Assembly (NCBI RefSeq): GCF_000209655.1
Contig: NC_015458.1
Location: 434,001 to 498,000 of the forward strand
Length of the DNA: 64,000 nucleotides
Origin: Pusillimonas sp. T7-7
GTDB taxonomy: Bacteria; Pseudomonadota; Gammaproteobacteria; Burkholderiales; Burkholderiaceae_B
Direction: 5' to 3'
The position numbers were made by a program, and so were the translations under genes. Each line of letters starts with the position of its first letter. Position 1 is the first letter of the stretch. Positions 17,587 to 25,558 of this stretch are shown one piece after another. The notes below the pieces were generated by a model. The model saw only the letters and a program-made list of their open reading frames with translations. It did not search any database and had not been told where the DNA came from.

Positions 17587-18393
17587 ATGTTTTTGACTAA
17601 GAAGATTCGTAGTGTTGCAGGCGCTGCCTTGCTGGCAACTTGCACCGTGTTCGCGTTGGGTAGCAGCGCAGCCGTGGCCGAAACCATCGACGAGGTGAAA
17701 GAAAAAGGCGAACTCACGGTCGGCATGCTGGTCGATTTCCCCCCGTATGGCATTTTGAACACTGAAAACAAGCCCGATGGCTATGACGCCGATGTGGCGC
17801 GTCAGCTGGCCAAAGAGCTGGGTGTCAAGGTCAATATTGTGCCGGTAACCGGTCCCAACCGCATTCCTTTCCTGCTGACCAACAAGGTTGATCTGCTGGT
17901 GGCTTCGCTGGCCATCACGCCTGAGCGCGCCAAGCAGGTTCAGTTTTCCGACCCTTATTCCGCGGCGCAGATTGTTGTGTTCGGCGGTAAAGACACCAAG
18001 ATCGCCAAGGCTGAAGACCTCTCTGGCTTGCGCATAGGCGTGGCCCGTGCAAGTACGCAGGATATCGCCGTAACCAAGATCTCCCCCAAAGATGCCAACA
18101 TCCGCCGTTTCGACGATGATGCTTCGGCCATGCAGGCGCTGCTTTCGGGCCAGGTCGACGCCATCGGATGCTCCACGACCGTAGCAGGGCAAATTGCCAA
18201 ACGCTCCCCTGATCGCTTTGAAAACAAATTCGTGTTGCTGCAGCAGGAAATGGCCGTGGCCATGCGTCCTGGCGAACCCAACACGCTTAAGGCCGTTAAC
18301 GAAGCTGTCGAGAAAAACATCAAGAATGGCGAGTTCAGCAAGCTGTTCGAAAAATGGCTGGGCTCACCCTTGCCCGAGCTGAAACAATCCTGA
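17587..18393 (+). CDS. Periplasmic solute-binding protein of PAAT-type ABC importer (candidate 2-ketogluconate binder)
   Basis: A 268-residue SBP family 3 protein. Residues 1-31 form a Sec signal peptide (basic start, hydrophobic core, AVA-E cleavage site). The mature part begins IDEVKEKGELTVGMLVDFPPYG. The Arg that binds the ligand carboxylate in amino-acid binders is kept (Arg114 in AITPER). However, the position equivalent to the amino-group Asp of LAO-type proteins (GRLDAALQD) is Ser196 here (GQVDAIGCS). This fits a ligand with a carboxylate but no alpha-amino group. That reading is an alignment by eye. An ATG start with a good upstream ribosome site (CGGAGA) was chosen over the longer open frame. 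Confidence 0.88.
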   Translation: MFLTKKIRSVAGAALLATCTVFALGSSAAVAETIDEVKEKGELTVGMLVDFPPYGILNTENKPDGYDADVARQLAKELGVKVNIVPVTGPNRIPFLLTNKVDLLVASLAITPERAKQVQFSDPYSAAQIVVFGGKDTKIAKAEDLSGLRIGVARASTQDIAVTKISPKDANIRRFDDDASAMQALLSGQVDAIGCSTTVAGQIAKRSPDRFENKFVLLQQEMAVAMRPGEPNTLKAVNEAVEKNIKNGEFSKLFEKWLGSPLPELKQS

Positions 18394-18424
18394 TTGCCAA
18401 GAGCGGTTAAAAGAGTGATTAAAC

Positions 18425-19219
18425 ATGACTGACACGCAGACCACGCCTGCTGCCGATCAAACACATCGTCCCACTACGTTGGGTGGGACGATTATCAAGA
18501 TCGAAGCGCTCAACAAGTGGTACGAACAGTTCCACGCCCTGACTGATATTGACCTGACCGTAGCCGCTGGCGAACGCATCGTCATTTGCGGACCATCCGG
18601 TTCCGGAAAATCCACCTTGATCCGGTGTATCAATGGGCTGGAAAAAATTCAGAAAGGACGTATTGTCGTCGATGGCATCGATCTGACAGCCAAGGCTGGC
18701 AATATCGATGCCGTGCGGCAAGAAGTCGGCATGGTGTTTCAGCAGTTCAATCTGTTTCCGCATATGACAGTGCTGCAGAATTGCATGCTGGCGCCCATGC
18801 GCTCGCGCGGTATCAGCAAGGCTGAAGCCGAAGCGCTGGCCGTAAAGTATCTGAATCGGGTCCGCATTGGCGATCAGGCCAAAAAGTATCCCAGTCAGCT
18901 TTCGGGAGGACAGCAGCAGCGCGTAGCCATTGCTCGCGCCCTGTGCATGACGCCCAAAATCATGCTGTTCGACGAGCCCACTTCGGCGCTGGATCCTGAA
19001 ATGGTCAAGGAAGTGCTGGACACCATGATCGGTCTGGCCGACGACGGCATGACCATGTTGTGCGTAACGCACGAAATGGGCTTCGCACGCAGCGTGGCCG
19101 ATCGTGTGATTTTCATGGCTGATGGCGGCATTATCGAGCAGGCGCCACCCGCGCAGTTCTTCAGCAGTCCCACGCATGATAAAACGCGCAGTTTCCTGGG
19201 CCAGATTCTGAATCACTAG
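18425..19219 (+). CDS. ATP-binding subunit of PAAT-type ABC importer
   Basis: A 264-residue nucleotide-binding subunit. In order it has Walker A GPSGSGKSTL (about residue 59), the Q-loop in VFQQFNLFPHMTV, signature LSGGQQQR, Walker B IMLFDEPTSALDPEM and switch His in CVTHEMGFAR. It pairs with the two permeases just upstream, binding and hydrolysing ATP on the cytoplasmic face. There is an N-terminal extension of about 20 residues, rich in Thr and Gln, compared with GlnQ-type proteins. The next gene (KguE-like) begins only 9 bp after the stop, which ties transport and metabolism into one transcript. Confidence 0.92.
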   Translation: MTDTQTTPAADQTHRPTTLGGTIIKIEALNKWYEQFHALTDIDLTVAAGERIVICGPSGSGKSTLIRCINGLEKIQKGRIVVDGIDLTAKAGNIDAVRQEVGMVFQQFNLFPHMTVLQNCMLAPMRSRGISKAEAEALAVKYLNRVRIGDQAKKYPSQLSGGQQQRVAIARALCMTPKIMLFDEPTSALDPEMVKEVLDTMIGLADDGMTMLCVTHEMGFARSVADRVIFMADGGIIEQAPPAQFFSSPTHDKTRSFLGQILNH

Positions 19220-19228
19220 GACGCCAGC

Positions 19229-20002
19229 ATGTCATCACCTCAGCAGGTGTTCATTTCCCTGGGCTCTTTTGGGGCGTCCGAGGTCAGGCGTCATGGCCAG
19301 AACTGGTTTGTGCGCTTGTGTCACGATGCCGGCGCTGATGGCGTCGAGATCCGAGGGGAGTTGCTATCAGGCCATAGCGGCGAGCTGGCGGAGCTCGCGG
19401 CCAGTGTGCGAAACCTGGGCCTGAACTGTGTATATTCAAGTCCCGACATGCTGTGGGATAGCCAGGGCGGTCTGGCCGCCGCTCACCTGGAAAAAGGTCT
19501 GGCCGCAGCAACAATCCTGGGCTCGAAAGTGCTGAAGATGTCCATAGGCGGTTTCAGGGCTGATGGCGCTGCTGATGCTGTGCACCGTCTGGCTGAACGC
19601 CTGGCTGGGTACGACGTTACGCTGTTGATTGAAAATGACCAGACCGAGAGTGCGGGTTCCCTGCCCGCGCTGCAGCGTTTTTTTAGTTGTACTGATCGGG
19701 CCGGACTGGAACTGGGCATGACCTTCGATATGGGCAACTGGCACTGGAACGGCGAGTGTCCCTTGCTTGCGGCCAATGCGTTTTCCGAGCGTGTGCGCTA
19801 CGTTCATTGCAAGGGCGTGCAACGTCAGCCTGCCCGATGGATTGCTGTGCCGCTGGTGGATTCCGCCGCACCGTGGCGGGCGCTATTGCGGGCCATGCCC
19901 AGTCATCTTCCCCGTGCCATTGAATACCCTCTGGTGGGCGAAAATCTGATAAACATTACACGCAGCGCTGTACAGCAGTTGCGCATTCTGGAGACTAGCT
20001 AA
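19229..20002 (+). CDS. kguE: Sugar phosphate isomerase/epimerase-family protein, KguE-like
   Basis: A 257-residue xylose-isomerase-like TIM barrel. Metal-site features are DGVEIRGELL (Glu), LIENDQTESAG (Glu), FDMGNWHWNGE (Asp/His) and RYVHCKGV (His). In the Pseudomonas kgu operon the first gene, kguE, encodes such a predicted epimerase, whose exact role in 2-ketogluconate use has not been settled to my knowledge. It is followed with no gap by the sugar kinase (TAA then GTG). The name is given because of the E-K-D gene order with the kinase and reductase below. Sequence alone would support only the general family. Confidence 0.7.
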   Translation: MSSPQQVFISLGSFGASEVRRHGQNWFVRLCHDAGADGVEIRGELLSGHSGELAELAASVRNLGLNCVYSSPDMLWDSQGGLAAAHLEKGLAAATILGSKVLKMSIGGFRADGAADAVHRLAERLAGYDVTLLIENDQTESAGSLPALQRFFSCTDRAGLELGMTFDMGNWHWNGECPLLAANAFSERVRYVHCKGVQRQPARWIAVPLVDSAAPWRALLRAMPSHLPRAIEYPLVGENLINITRSAVQQLRILETS

Positions 20003-20947
20003 GTGACTCAGGAATTGGATGTCGTGACTTTCGGCGAGGCCATGATGCTGCTGGTGGCCGACCAGCCGGGCCCGCTGGAGCAAGTTCAGGGCTTTCATAA
20101 ACGGACGGCGGGCGCTGAAACCAATGTGGCCATTGGCCTGGCGCGTTTGGGCGTCAAGGTGGGTTGGGCCACTCGACTGGGCGCTGATTCTATGGCGCGT
20201 TATTTGCTGGCTGCCATGGAGGGCGAGGGCATAGACTGTTCTCATGTGGTGTGCGATCCGCAACAGCGCACCGGCTTTCAGTTCAAGGGCCGGGTCACCG
20301 ATGGCAGTGATCCCCCGATTGAATACCACCGCAAAGGCTCGGCGGCCAGCCAGATGCAGCCAGCCGATATCGACGAAGCGTGGTTATGCGCCGCACGCCA
20401 TTTGCATAGCACCGGTGTGTTTGCCGCCATTTCCGATAATTGTTACCAGCTTGCAGCCAAGTCGATGGAGTTGATGCGGGCAGCGGGCAAAACCGTGTCT
20501 TTCGATCCGAATCTGCGCCCCACTTTGTGGTCGTCGATCAATAGCATGCGTGAAGGCATCAATGCGCTGGCGTTTTCCGCCGACTGGCTGTTTCCGGGCA
20601 TAGAAGAAGGGCGCTTGTTGACTGGCCTGGATACGCCTGAAGCCATTGCGCGCTTCTACCGTGATAAGGGTGTTGCTCTTGTGGTGATCAAGCTGGGCGC
20701 CGACGGCGCGTACTTTGATTCGGGCGATGAACAAGGCTATGTGGCGGGCGTTCCAGTGCAGACGGTTGTGGATACCGTGGGTGCGGGTGACGGTTTTGCT
20801 GCAGGTGTAATCAGTGCTTTGCTTGAAGGTATTTCATTGCGCCCTGCCGTCGAGCGTGGCGCCTGGATAGGTGCGCGCGCGGTGCAGGTATTGGGTGATA
20901 CCGAAGGTCTGCCTACCCGTCAGGAGCTGGAGCAGGCTGGTCTATGA
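20003..20947 (+). CDS. kguK: PfkB-family sugar-acid kinase (2-ketogluconokinase KguK / KDG kinase type)
   Basis: A 314-residue ribokinase-fold kinase. It has the N-terminal FGEAMMLLVADQPG, the GG-equivalent segment KRTAGAETNVAIGLARLGVKVGW, and the C-terminal ATP/anion-hole motif DTVGAGDGFAAGVISALLEG with the catalytic Asp. The family phosphorylates 2-keto-3-deoxygluconate or 2-ketogluconate at C6. Position between KguE-like and KguD-like genes favours 2-ketogluconate. The GTG start directly follows the upstream stop, and the 3' end overlaps the next gene by 4 bp (ATGA). A KDG kinase is the alternative, since a KDPG aldolase gene lies at the end of the cluster. Confidence 0.78.
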   Translation: MTQELDVVTFGEAMMLLVADQPGPLEQVQGFHKRTAGAETNVAIGLARLGVKVGWATRLGADSMARYLLAAMEGEGIDCSHVVCDPQQRTGFQFKGRVTDGSDPPIEYHRKGSAASQMQPADIDEAWLCAARHLHSTGVFAAISDNCYQLAAKSMELMRAAGKTVSFDPNLRPTLWSSINSMREGINALAFSADWLFPGIEEGRLLTGLDTPEAIARFYRDKGVALVVIKLGADGAYFDSGDEQGYVAGVPVQTVVDTVGAGDGFAAGVISALLEGISLRPAVERGAWIGARAVQVLGDTEGLPTRQELEQAGL

Positions 20948-21921
20948 ATCGGAAACAGGTCCTGGTTTATCGCGAGCTTCCCGCTGAACAGCTGGCACGC
21001 ATACGGCTGGAACACGATGTCGTTGTTGCCAATCCACGGATTGCCGGTCAGAAGCAGGCATTCTTTGATGCCCTGCCCAATGTGCAGGGCATGATAGGCT
21101 CCAGTTATCCGGTTGACGAGGCCTTGTTGGCGCAGGCACGCTGCCTGGAAGTGATTTCCAGCATATCGGTGGGTGTCGATAAGTTTGATCTTGCCGCTAT
21201 GCAACGCCGGGGCATCGCCTTGTGCCATACGCCCGAAGTACTGACCGATACCGTTGCCGATCTGATTTTCACCATGGTGCTGGCAACCAGCCGTCGTATT
21301 CTTGAGCTGGGCCGCTATGTGCAGCAGGGGCGCTGGAAGCGCAGCATAGCCGATGAACAGTTTGGCTGGGATGTACACGGAAAGACACTGGGCATATTGG
21401 GGTATGGCCGTATCGGCCGTGCCGTGGCTCAGCGTGCTGCCCTGGGTTTTAATATGCCGGTGCTCTACCACACGCGTACTCCGGTGCCCAGCGGGCTGCC
21501 CAAGGACAAGGCGCTTGCAGCAAGCCTGCAAGAGGTGCTGGAACGGTCGGACTTTGTCGTTGTGGTGTTGCCTCTGACCGAAGAAACGCAAGGCCTGATC
21601 GGCCCCAAAGAGTTTGCCTTGATGAAGCCAGGTGCGATATTGATCAATGGCGGCCGTGGACCCGTCGTTCAGGAAGAGGCCTTACTCGATGCCCTGGATC
21701 GCGGAACGCTGCGTGCGGCCGGCCTTGATGTGTTCGAGGTCGAGCCCTTGCCCTCCGACTCGCCCCTGATTGACCACCCCAAAGTGCTGGCCTTGCCGCA
21801 TGTGGGGTCGGCAACCCATGAAACTCGTTTGGCCATGTCCAGCATGGCAACCAGCAATTTGCTGCTGGCTTTGCAGGGCAAGCAGCCCTTGGCTGCCTAC
21901 CTGGCCGGTACGAAAAAATAA
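20944..21921 (+). CDS. kguD: D-2-hydroxyacid dehydrogenase, KguD-like (2-keto-6-phosphogluconate reductase)
   Basis: A 325-residue NAD(P)-linked D-isomer hydroxyacid dehydrogenase. Visible features are the dinucleotide motif GILGYGRIGRAVAQRAALG (about residue 149), the catalytic Arg in NGGRGPVVQEEAL, the Glu in VFEVEPLP, and the catalytic His in LPHVGSATHETR. After the cofactor loop the residues YHTRTP suggest NADP preference. The family includes GhrB and KguD. As third in an E-K-D operon it would reduce 2-keto-6-phosphogluconate to 6-phosphogluconate, feeding the Entner-Doudoroff route. It overlaps kguK by 4 bp and ends 7 bp from the convergent eda gene. Confidence 0.8.
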   Translation: MNRKQVLVYRELPAEQLARIRLEHDVVVANPRIAGQKQAFFDALPNVQGMIGSSYPVDEALLAQARCLEVISSISVGVDKFDLAAMQRRGIALCHTPEVLTDTVADLIFTMVLATSRRILELGRYVQQGRWKRSIADEQFGWDVHGKTLGILGYGRIGRAVAQRAALGFNMPVLYHTRTPVPSGLPKDKALAASLQEVLERSDFVVVVLPLTEETQGLIGPKEFALMKPGAILINGGRGPVVQEEALLDALDRGTLRAAGLDVFEVEPLPSDSPLIDHPKVLALPHVGSATHETRLAMSSMATSNLLLALQGKQPLAAYLAGTKK

Positions 21922-21928
21922 ACGGCTG

Positions 21929-22549
21929 TTACCGGATTGCGCAGGCCTGTTTTGCCAGCTCGGTAATGACGTTCCATTGTCGGCCCTGGACGGCTTCCGG
22001 CGGGGTTAACCACGATCCGCCCACACATTTTACGTTGGACAGGGCCAGGTATTTGGCCGCGTTGCCTGCATTGATGCCGCCCGTTGGGCAGAAGACGATA
22101 TCGGGCAGCGGTCCTTGCAGCGCTTTCAGCAGCGTAACACCGCCCACAGCCTCGGCAGGGAAGAGTTTTTGCACGGTAAAGCCCTGGTCAGCCGCATACA
22201 TGGATTCGGATGCCGTGGCGACGCCGGGTAGAAAGGGCAGGCCCGAGGCCTGGACCGCCGTCGCAATGTCGGCGGTAAGGCCCGGGCTGACACCAAAGCG
22301 GGCGCCTGCTTTTACCGCCGCATCCCATTGCTGGGCGTTGCGTATGGTGCCCACGCCCACCAGTGCATCGGGAACCGCCTGACTGATCAAAGTGATGGCT
22401 TGCAACGCAGCGTCTGAGCGCAGGGTGATTTCCAGGCTGCGCACACCGCCAGCCACCAGGGCCTGCGCCAGCTCGACAGCGGTGTCGATATCGTGGATGA
22501 CAATAACCGGCATGACCGGGCTTTGTTCGAGCAACTCAAGAGCATTCAT
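21929..22549 (-). CDS. eda: KDPG aldolase (2-dehydro-3-deoxyphosphogluconate aldolase)
   Basis: A 206-residue class I aldolase that splits KDPG into pyruvate and glyceraldehyde 3-phosphate, the last Entner-Doudoroff step. Landmarks are MPVIVIHDIDTAVELAQALV, GGVRSLEITLRSDAAL with the catalytic Glu, GVGTIRNAQQ, PFLPGVATASE, and the Schiff-base Lys in QKLFPAEAVGG. CPTGGINAGNAAKYL forms the phosphate site. It lies tail to tail with kguD and therefore on a separate transcript. Together the two would connect 2-ketogluconate to central metabolism. The required 6-phosphogluconate dehydratase (edd) is not in this window. Confidence 0.93.
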   Translation of the reverse strand: MNALELLEQSPVMPVIVIHDIDTAVELAQALVAGGVRSLEITLRSDAALQAITLISQAVPDALVGVGTIRNAQQWDAAVKAGARFGVSPGLTADIATAVQASGLPFLPGVATASESMYAADQGFTVQKLFPAEAVGGVTLLKALQGPLPDIVFCPTGGINAGNAAKYLALSNVKCVGGSWLTPPEAVQGRQWNVITELAKQACAIR

Positions 22550-22596
22550 TTATTTCTCGTGCGGAATAAGAAGTTATGGTGTTGACAGGGCCTGGA

Positions 22597-22968
22597 TCAG
22601 GACCGATAGGCAGCCACGGCCACCATGGCCCAGGCAATCAGGAATGCCGCGCCGCCGATTGGAGTGATGGCGCCCAGCCATTTTGTATTGGTCAGCACCA
22701 GCGCATACAAGCTGCCGCTAAAGATCAATATGCCGGCGAACATGACGCTGCCCGACAGGCTTAATAGCGGAGATGCAAAACGGCTCCCCAAGGCAGCGAT
22801 GACCAGCATGCCCAGGCCGTGTATCAGCTGATACAGCACTGCAGTCTGCCACACCGACAGCATGTCGGGCGTGATCATGCGTTTCAGGCCGTGAGCGCCG
22901 AAGGCGCCGGCTCCGACACCCACGAGCAAGGTCAAGGCTGCAACAATAATCAGTTGGCGGTCAGTCAT
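22597..22968 (-). CDS. DUF423-family small membrane protein (YgdD-like)
   Basis: A 123-residue protein with about four transmembrane helices. The conserved GAFGAHGLKR near residue 22 is diagnostic of DUF423. Further family features are WQTAVLYQLIHGLGML and FAGILIFSGSLYAL. It is an inner-membrane protein of unknown function, widespread in proteobacteria. It stands 47 bp upstream of eda on the same strand and could share its transcript. Confidence 0.88.
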   Translation of the reverse strand: MTDRQLIIVAALTLLVGVGAGAFGAHGLKRMITPDMLSVWQTAVLYQLIHGLGMLVIAALGSRFASPLLSLSGSVMFAGILIFSGSLYALVLTNTKWLGAITPIGGAAFLIAWAMVAVAAYRS

Positions 22969-23067
22969 GGTTTTCCAGTGTCATCGATACAAAAAAAGGG
23001 TGCAATTCAAGCGGGTAACGGGATGCGCTGCCAAGTCATAACTTTAACCCATCGCGTATGCCTGCGA

Positions 23068-23098
23068 TTGCCGTCCGAGCCATGCATGGTGCTATGAT
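23068..23098 (+). promoter_or_regulatory. Weak predicted promoter before the AidB-like gene
   Basis: TTGCCG (23068-23073) and TATGAT (23093-23098) are separated by 19 bp, in the 186-bp gap between the divergent DUF423 and AidB-like genes. The -10 is good and the spacing long. No Ada-type box could be recognised. Confidence 0.3.
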
Positions 23099-23154
23099 GA
23101 ATTCAAGTCTTTTCAAATGCCTGAACGCCGCTCTGGCGGCATGCGAGGTGCATC

Positions 23155-24795
23155 ATGGGCTGGACGACACACGAAGTCACCAACCAGGTTCCTGAGCTTG
23201 GCGACTACAATCTGTATACAAGCGACATTGCGCTGCAAGAGGGTGTCCGGCGGGAAGGCGCGCAATCACATGAAGACGCTTTGCAGCACTATGGCGAGCG
23301 CCTGGGCCGGGCGGAAACCTTTGCCATGGCGCAAGAGGCCAACCGCCATAAACCCGAACTTGAGACCTACGACAGGCTGGGCCACAGAGTTGACCGAGTC
23401 CGGTTCCATCCGTCTTGGTGCCGTTTCATGCGTATGGCGTTTTTGCAGGGCATGCACTCCAGCGCATGGTCTGCGCCCGGTAAAGGCGCGCATGTAGCGC
23501 GTGCCGCTACCTATCTGATGCATGGTCAGCTTGAAGCCGGCTCCCTGTGCCCCGTTACCATGACTTCCGCAGCCATTCCAGTGCTCAAGCAGGAATCCTG
23601 GTTCGACACCTTGGCGCCCTTGCTTTATTCATCGCGGTATGACGAGCGCGATCTGCCGCTGGTCGACAAGACATCAATGCTGATCGGCATGGGCATGACC
23701 GAGAAACAAGGCGGATCCGATTTGCGCAGCAATACAACACGCGCGGTGGCGCTGGGAACAGGCGGCCGGGGCATGCCCTATCACCTGACCGGTCACAAAT
23801 GGTTTTTTTCCTCGCCGACATCAGATGCACACCTGGTGCTTGCAGGCCACGACGATGTCTTTTCATGCTTTTACGTACCTCGCTGGCTGGATGACGGGAA
23901 CAGGAACAGCGTGCATATACAGCGGCTGAAGAACAAGATGGGCAATGCTTCCAATGCCAGTGCCGAAGTCGAGTTTCAGGATGCGACAGGCGTGCTGGTG
24001 GGCGAGGCCGGGCGCGGAATTGCCACGCTGGTCGAAATGGCGTCGTATACCCGTCTGGATTGCGTGCTGGGCAGCGCTGCCTTGCTGCGCCAGGGTGTGG
24101 TGCAGGCTTTGCATCATGCGCGCCATCGCGTGGCTTTTGGGCAGGCTTTGAGTGAACAGCCGTTGATGCAAAGCGTGCTGATGGATCTTAGCCTGGAAAG
24201 CGAGGCGGCCACTGTATTGGCCCTGCGTCTTGCTCGCGCGTTCGATAATGACGGTCACGATCCCCTTGAGCAGGCCTATCGCCGCATATTGACGCCGGCA
24301 GCCAAGTTCTGGATATGCAAGCGGACGATTGCGGCGCTGGGCGAGTGCATGGAGGTGTGGGGCGGCAACGGCTATATAGAAGATGCCCCCATGGCTCGGC
24401 TTTATCGCGAGGCGCCCGTCAATTCCATCTGGGAAGGGTCGGGCAATGTCATGTGCCTGGACGTGTTGCGAGGGCTCAAGCGCCACCCTGAGCTGGCCGC
24501 CGTCATGCTGGAAAGCCTGCAGCGCGATTGCGCCGACGAGCCCATGCTCAAGCAGCGTGTTGCCAGCCTGTTGTCATTGCTGACGCTGGCGGGGCCGGAT
24601 CAAGAGGCCGCCGCCCGCCATATAGCCCAGGAGCTGGTCCTTCTTGTTCAGGCCAGCCTGTTGCGGCGGCATGCCCCTCCAGTCCTGGCAGATGCTTTCA
24701 TCCATAGCCGCTTTCAGTTGGCCGGACGTGTGTTCGGGGCGCTGCCAACACCCCTGGCCTTGCACGCCGTTCTTGAACGCAGTTGGCCTGGGTAG
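23155..24795 (+). CDS. aidB: AidB-like acyl-CoA dehydrogenase
   Basis: A 546-residue flavoprotein of the acyl-CoA dehydrogenase fold with the extended AidB architecture. The N-terminus THEVTNQVPELGDYNLYTSD, the MGMTEKQGGSDLRSNTT flavin/substrate segment and GNGYIEDAPMARLYREAPVNSIWEGSGNVMCLD are characteristic, and the length matches AidB (about 540). E. coli AidB is part of the adaptive response to alkylation and binds DNA and FAD; dehydrogenase activity is weak. The gene is transcribed alone. No ada or alkB gene is adjacent, so induction by alkylation is not indicated by context. Confidence 0.85.
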   Translation: MGWTTHEVTNQVPELGDYNLYTSDIALQEGVRREGAQSHEDALQHYGERLGRAETFAMAQEANRHKPELETYDRLGHRVDRVRFHPSWCRFMRMAFLQGMHSSAWSAPGKGAHVARAATYLMHGQLEAGSLCPVTMTSAAIPVLKQESWFDTLAPLLYSSRYDERDLPLVDKTSMLIGMGMTEKQGGSDLRSNTTRAVALGTGGRGMPYHLTGHKWFFSSPTSDAHLVLAGHDDVFSCFYVPRWLDDGNRNSVHIQRLKNKMGNASNASAEVEFQDATGVLVGEAGRGIATLVEMASYTRLDCVLGSAALLRQGVVQALHHARHRVAFGQALSEQPLMQSVLMDLSLESEAATVLALRLARAFDNDGHDPLEQAYRRILTPAAKFWICKRTIAALGECMEVWGGNGYIEDAPMARLYREAPVNSIWEGSGNVMCLDVLRGLKRHPELAAVMLESLQRDCADEPMLKQRVASLLSLLTLAGPDQEAAARHIAQELVLLVQASLLRRHAPPVLADAFIHSRFQLAGRVFGALPTPLALHAVLERSWPG

Positions 24796-24843
24796 CTTGT
24801 TGGTTCAGATCAGTCCAGTTGCGGCATCCGGAAAAACCAGCTG

Positions 24844-24870
24844 TTGCCATAAGACGCTACCCCCTATAAT
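24844..24870 (+). promoter_or_regulatory. Predicted promoter of the nuclease/peptide-ABC operon
   Basis: TTGCCA (24844-24849) and a consensus TATAAT (24865-24870), spacing 15 bp, lie 53 bp upstream of the nuclease-like gene and after the AidB-like gene. It would drive the following five genes. Confidence 0.45.
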
Positions 24871-24922
24871 CGTTGCGCCGCGTAGCGGTAAGACTTTCTC
24901 TTATGCATAGACCGGAGAACGG

Positions 24923-25558
24923 GTGAATAGAGTAATGAATACACTGGTGCGTCGGGCGGTCGATGCCCTGATGGGTCGTCGCTGGGCTCAGCTATTGCTT
25001 GCCGTGGCCGCGCTTGCGCTGGCCGCCATGGGCTTGCTGCCCAATCTTGCCGCCGATACACAGGCGCAGGCAGGTGCTGCCGTTCAAGATGGCGCATCGT
25101 TCAAGCTTACCGGGCGCGTGGTGCGTGTGGCCGACGGCGACACCTTCAATATGCTGGTCAATGGCAAGCAAGAACGCATACGGATGTCCAGTATCGATGC
25201 GCCCGAAGTCACCAAAGATCGCGAGCGCCCCGGCCAGCCCATGGCCCAGGCCTCGCGCGATGCCTTGTCCAGGTTGATAAGCGGCAAGACGCTGACGGTG
25301 CTGTGCTTTGAACAAGACCGCTACGAACGCAATATTTGCGATGTGCCCCTGGATGATGGCATGACCGCCAATCAGAAACAGGTACAGGCAGGTATGGCCT
25401 GGGCCAATATGGAAAAACGTGGCAAGTTCATGCGCGACCCCAAGCTGCCCGGTCTGGAGCAGCAAGCCCGCAGCAAGCGCCTGGGTATCTGGCAAGATGG
25501 AAAACCAGTCCAACCCTGGGCCTGGCGTTATCAATGCTGGCAGAAGCAGCAGTGCTAG
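24923..25558 (+). CDS. Secreted/membrane-anchored thermonuclease-like (SNase domain) protein
   Basis: A 211-residue protein with an N-terminal membrane helix or signal (LLLAVAALALAAMGLLPNLAA, residues about 20-42) and a staphylococcal-nuclease OB fold (about 60-200). Motifs VVRVADGDTFNM, IRMSSIDAPE and DRYERNICDV keep the calcium-site Asp, the Glu region and an Arg of the nuclease site. The usual YGR of the third motif is YER. It probably acts in the periplasm. The starts GTG 24923 and ATG 24935 are both possible. The ABC binding-protein gene overlaps its end by 25 bp, so it is the first gene of that operon. A nutritional role (DNA breakdown) is speculation. Confidence 0.8.
   Translation: MNRVMNTLVRRAVDALMGRRWAQLLLAVAALALAAMGLLPNLAADTQAQAGAAVQDGASFKLTGRVVRVADGDTFNMLVNGKQERIRMSSIDAPEVTKDRERPGQPMAQASRDALSRLISGKTLTVLCFEQDRYERNICDVPLDDGMTANQKQVQAGMAWANMEKRGKFMRDPKLPGLEQQARSKRLGIWQDGKPVQPWAWRYQCWQKQQC

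Noticed and set aside
23155..24795. Adaptive alkylation response island with the glycosylase at 10855
   Set aside because: The two genes are 12 kb apart, no ada or alkB is present, and no Ada-type promoter site was recognised.
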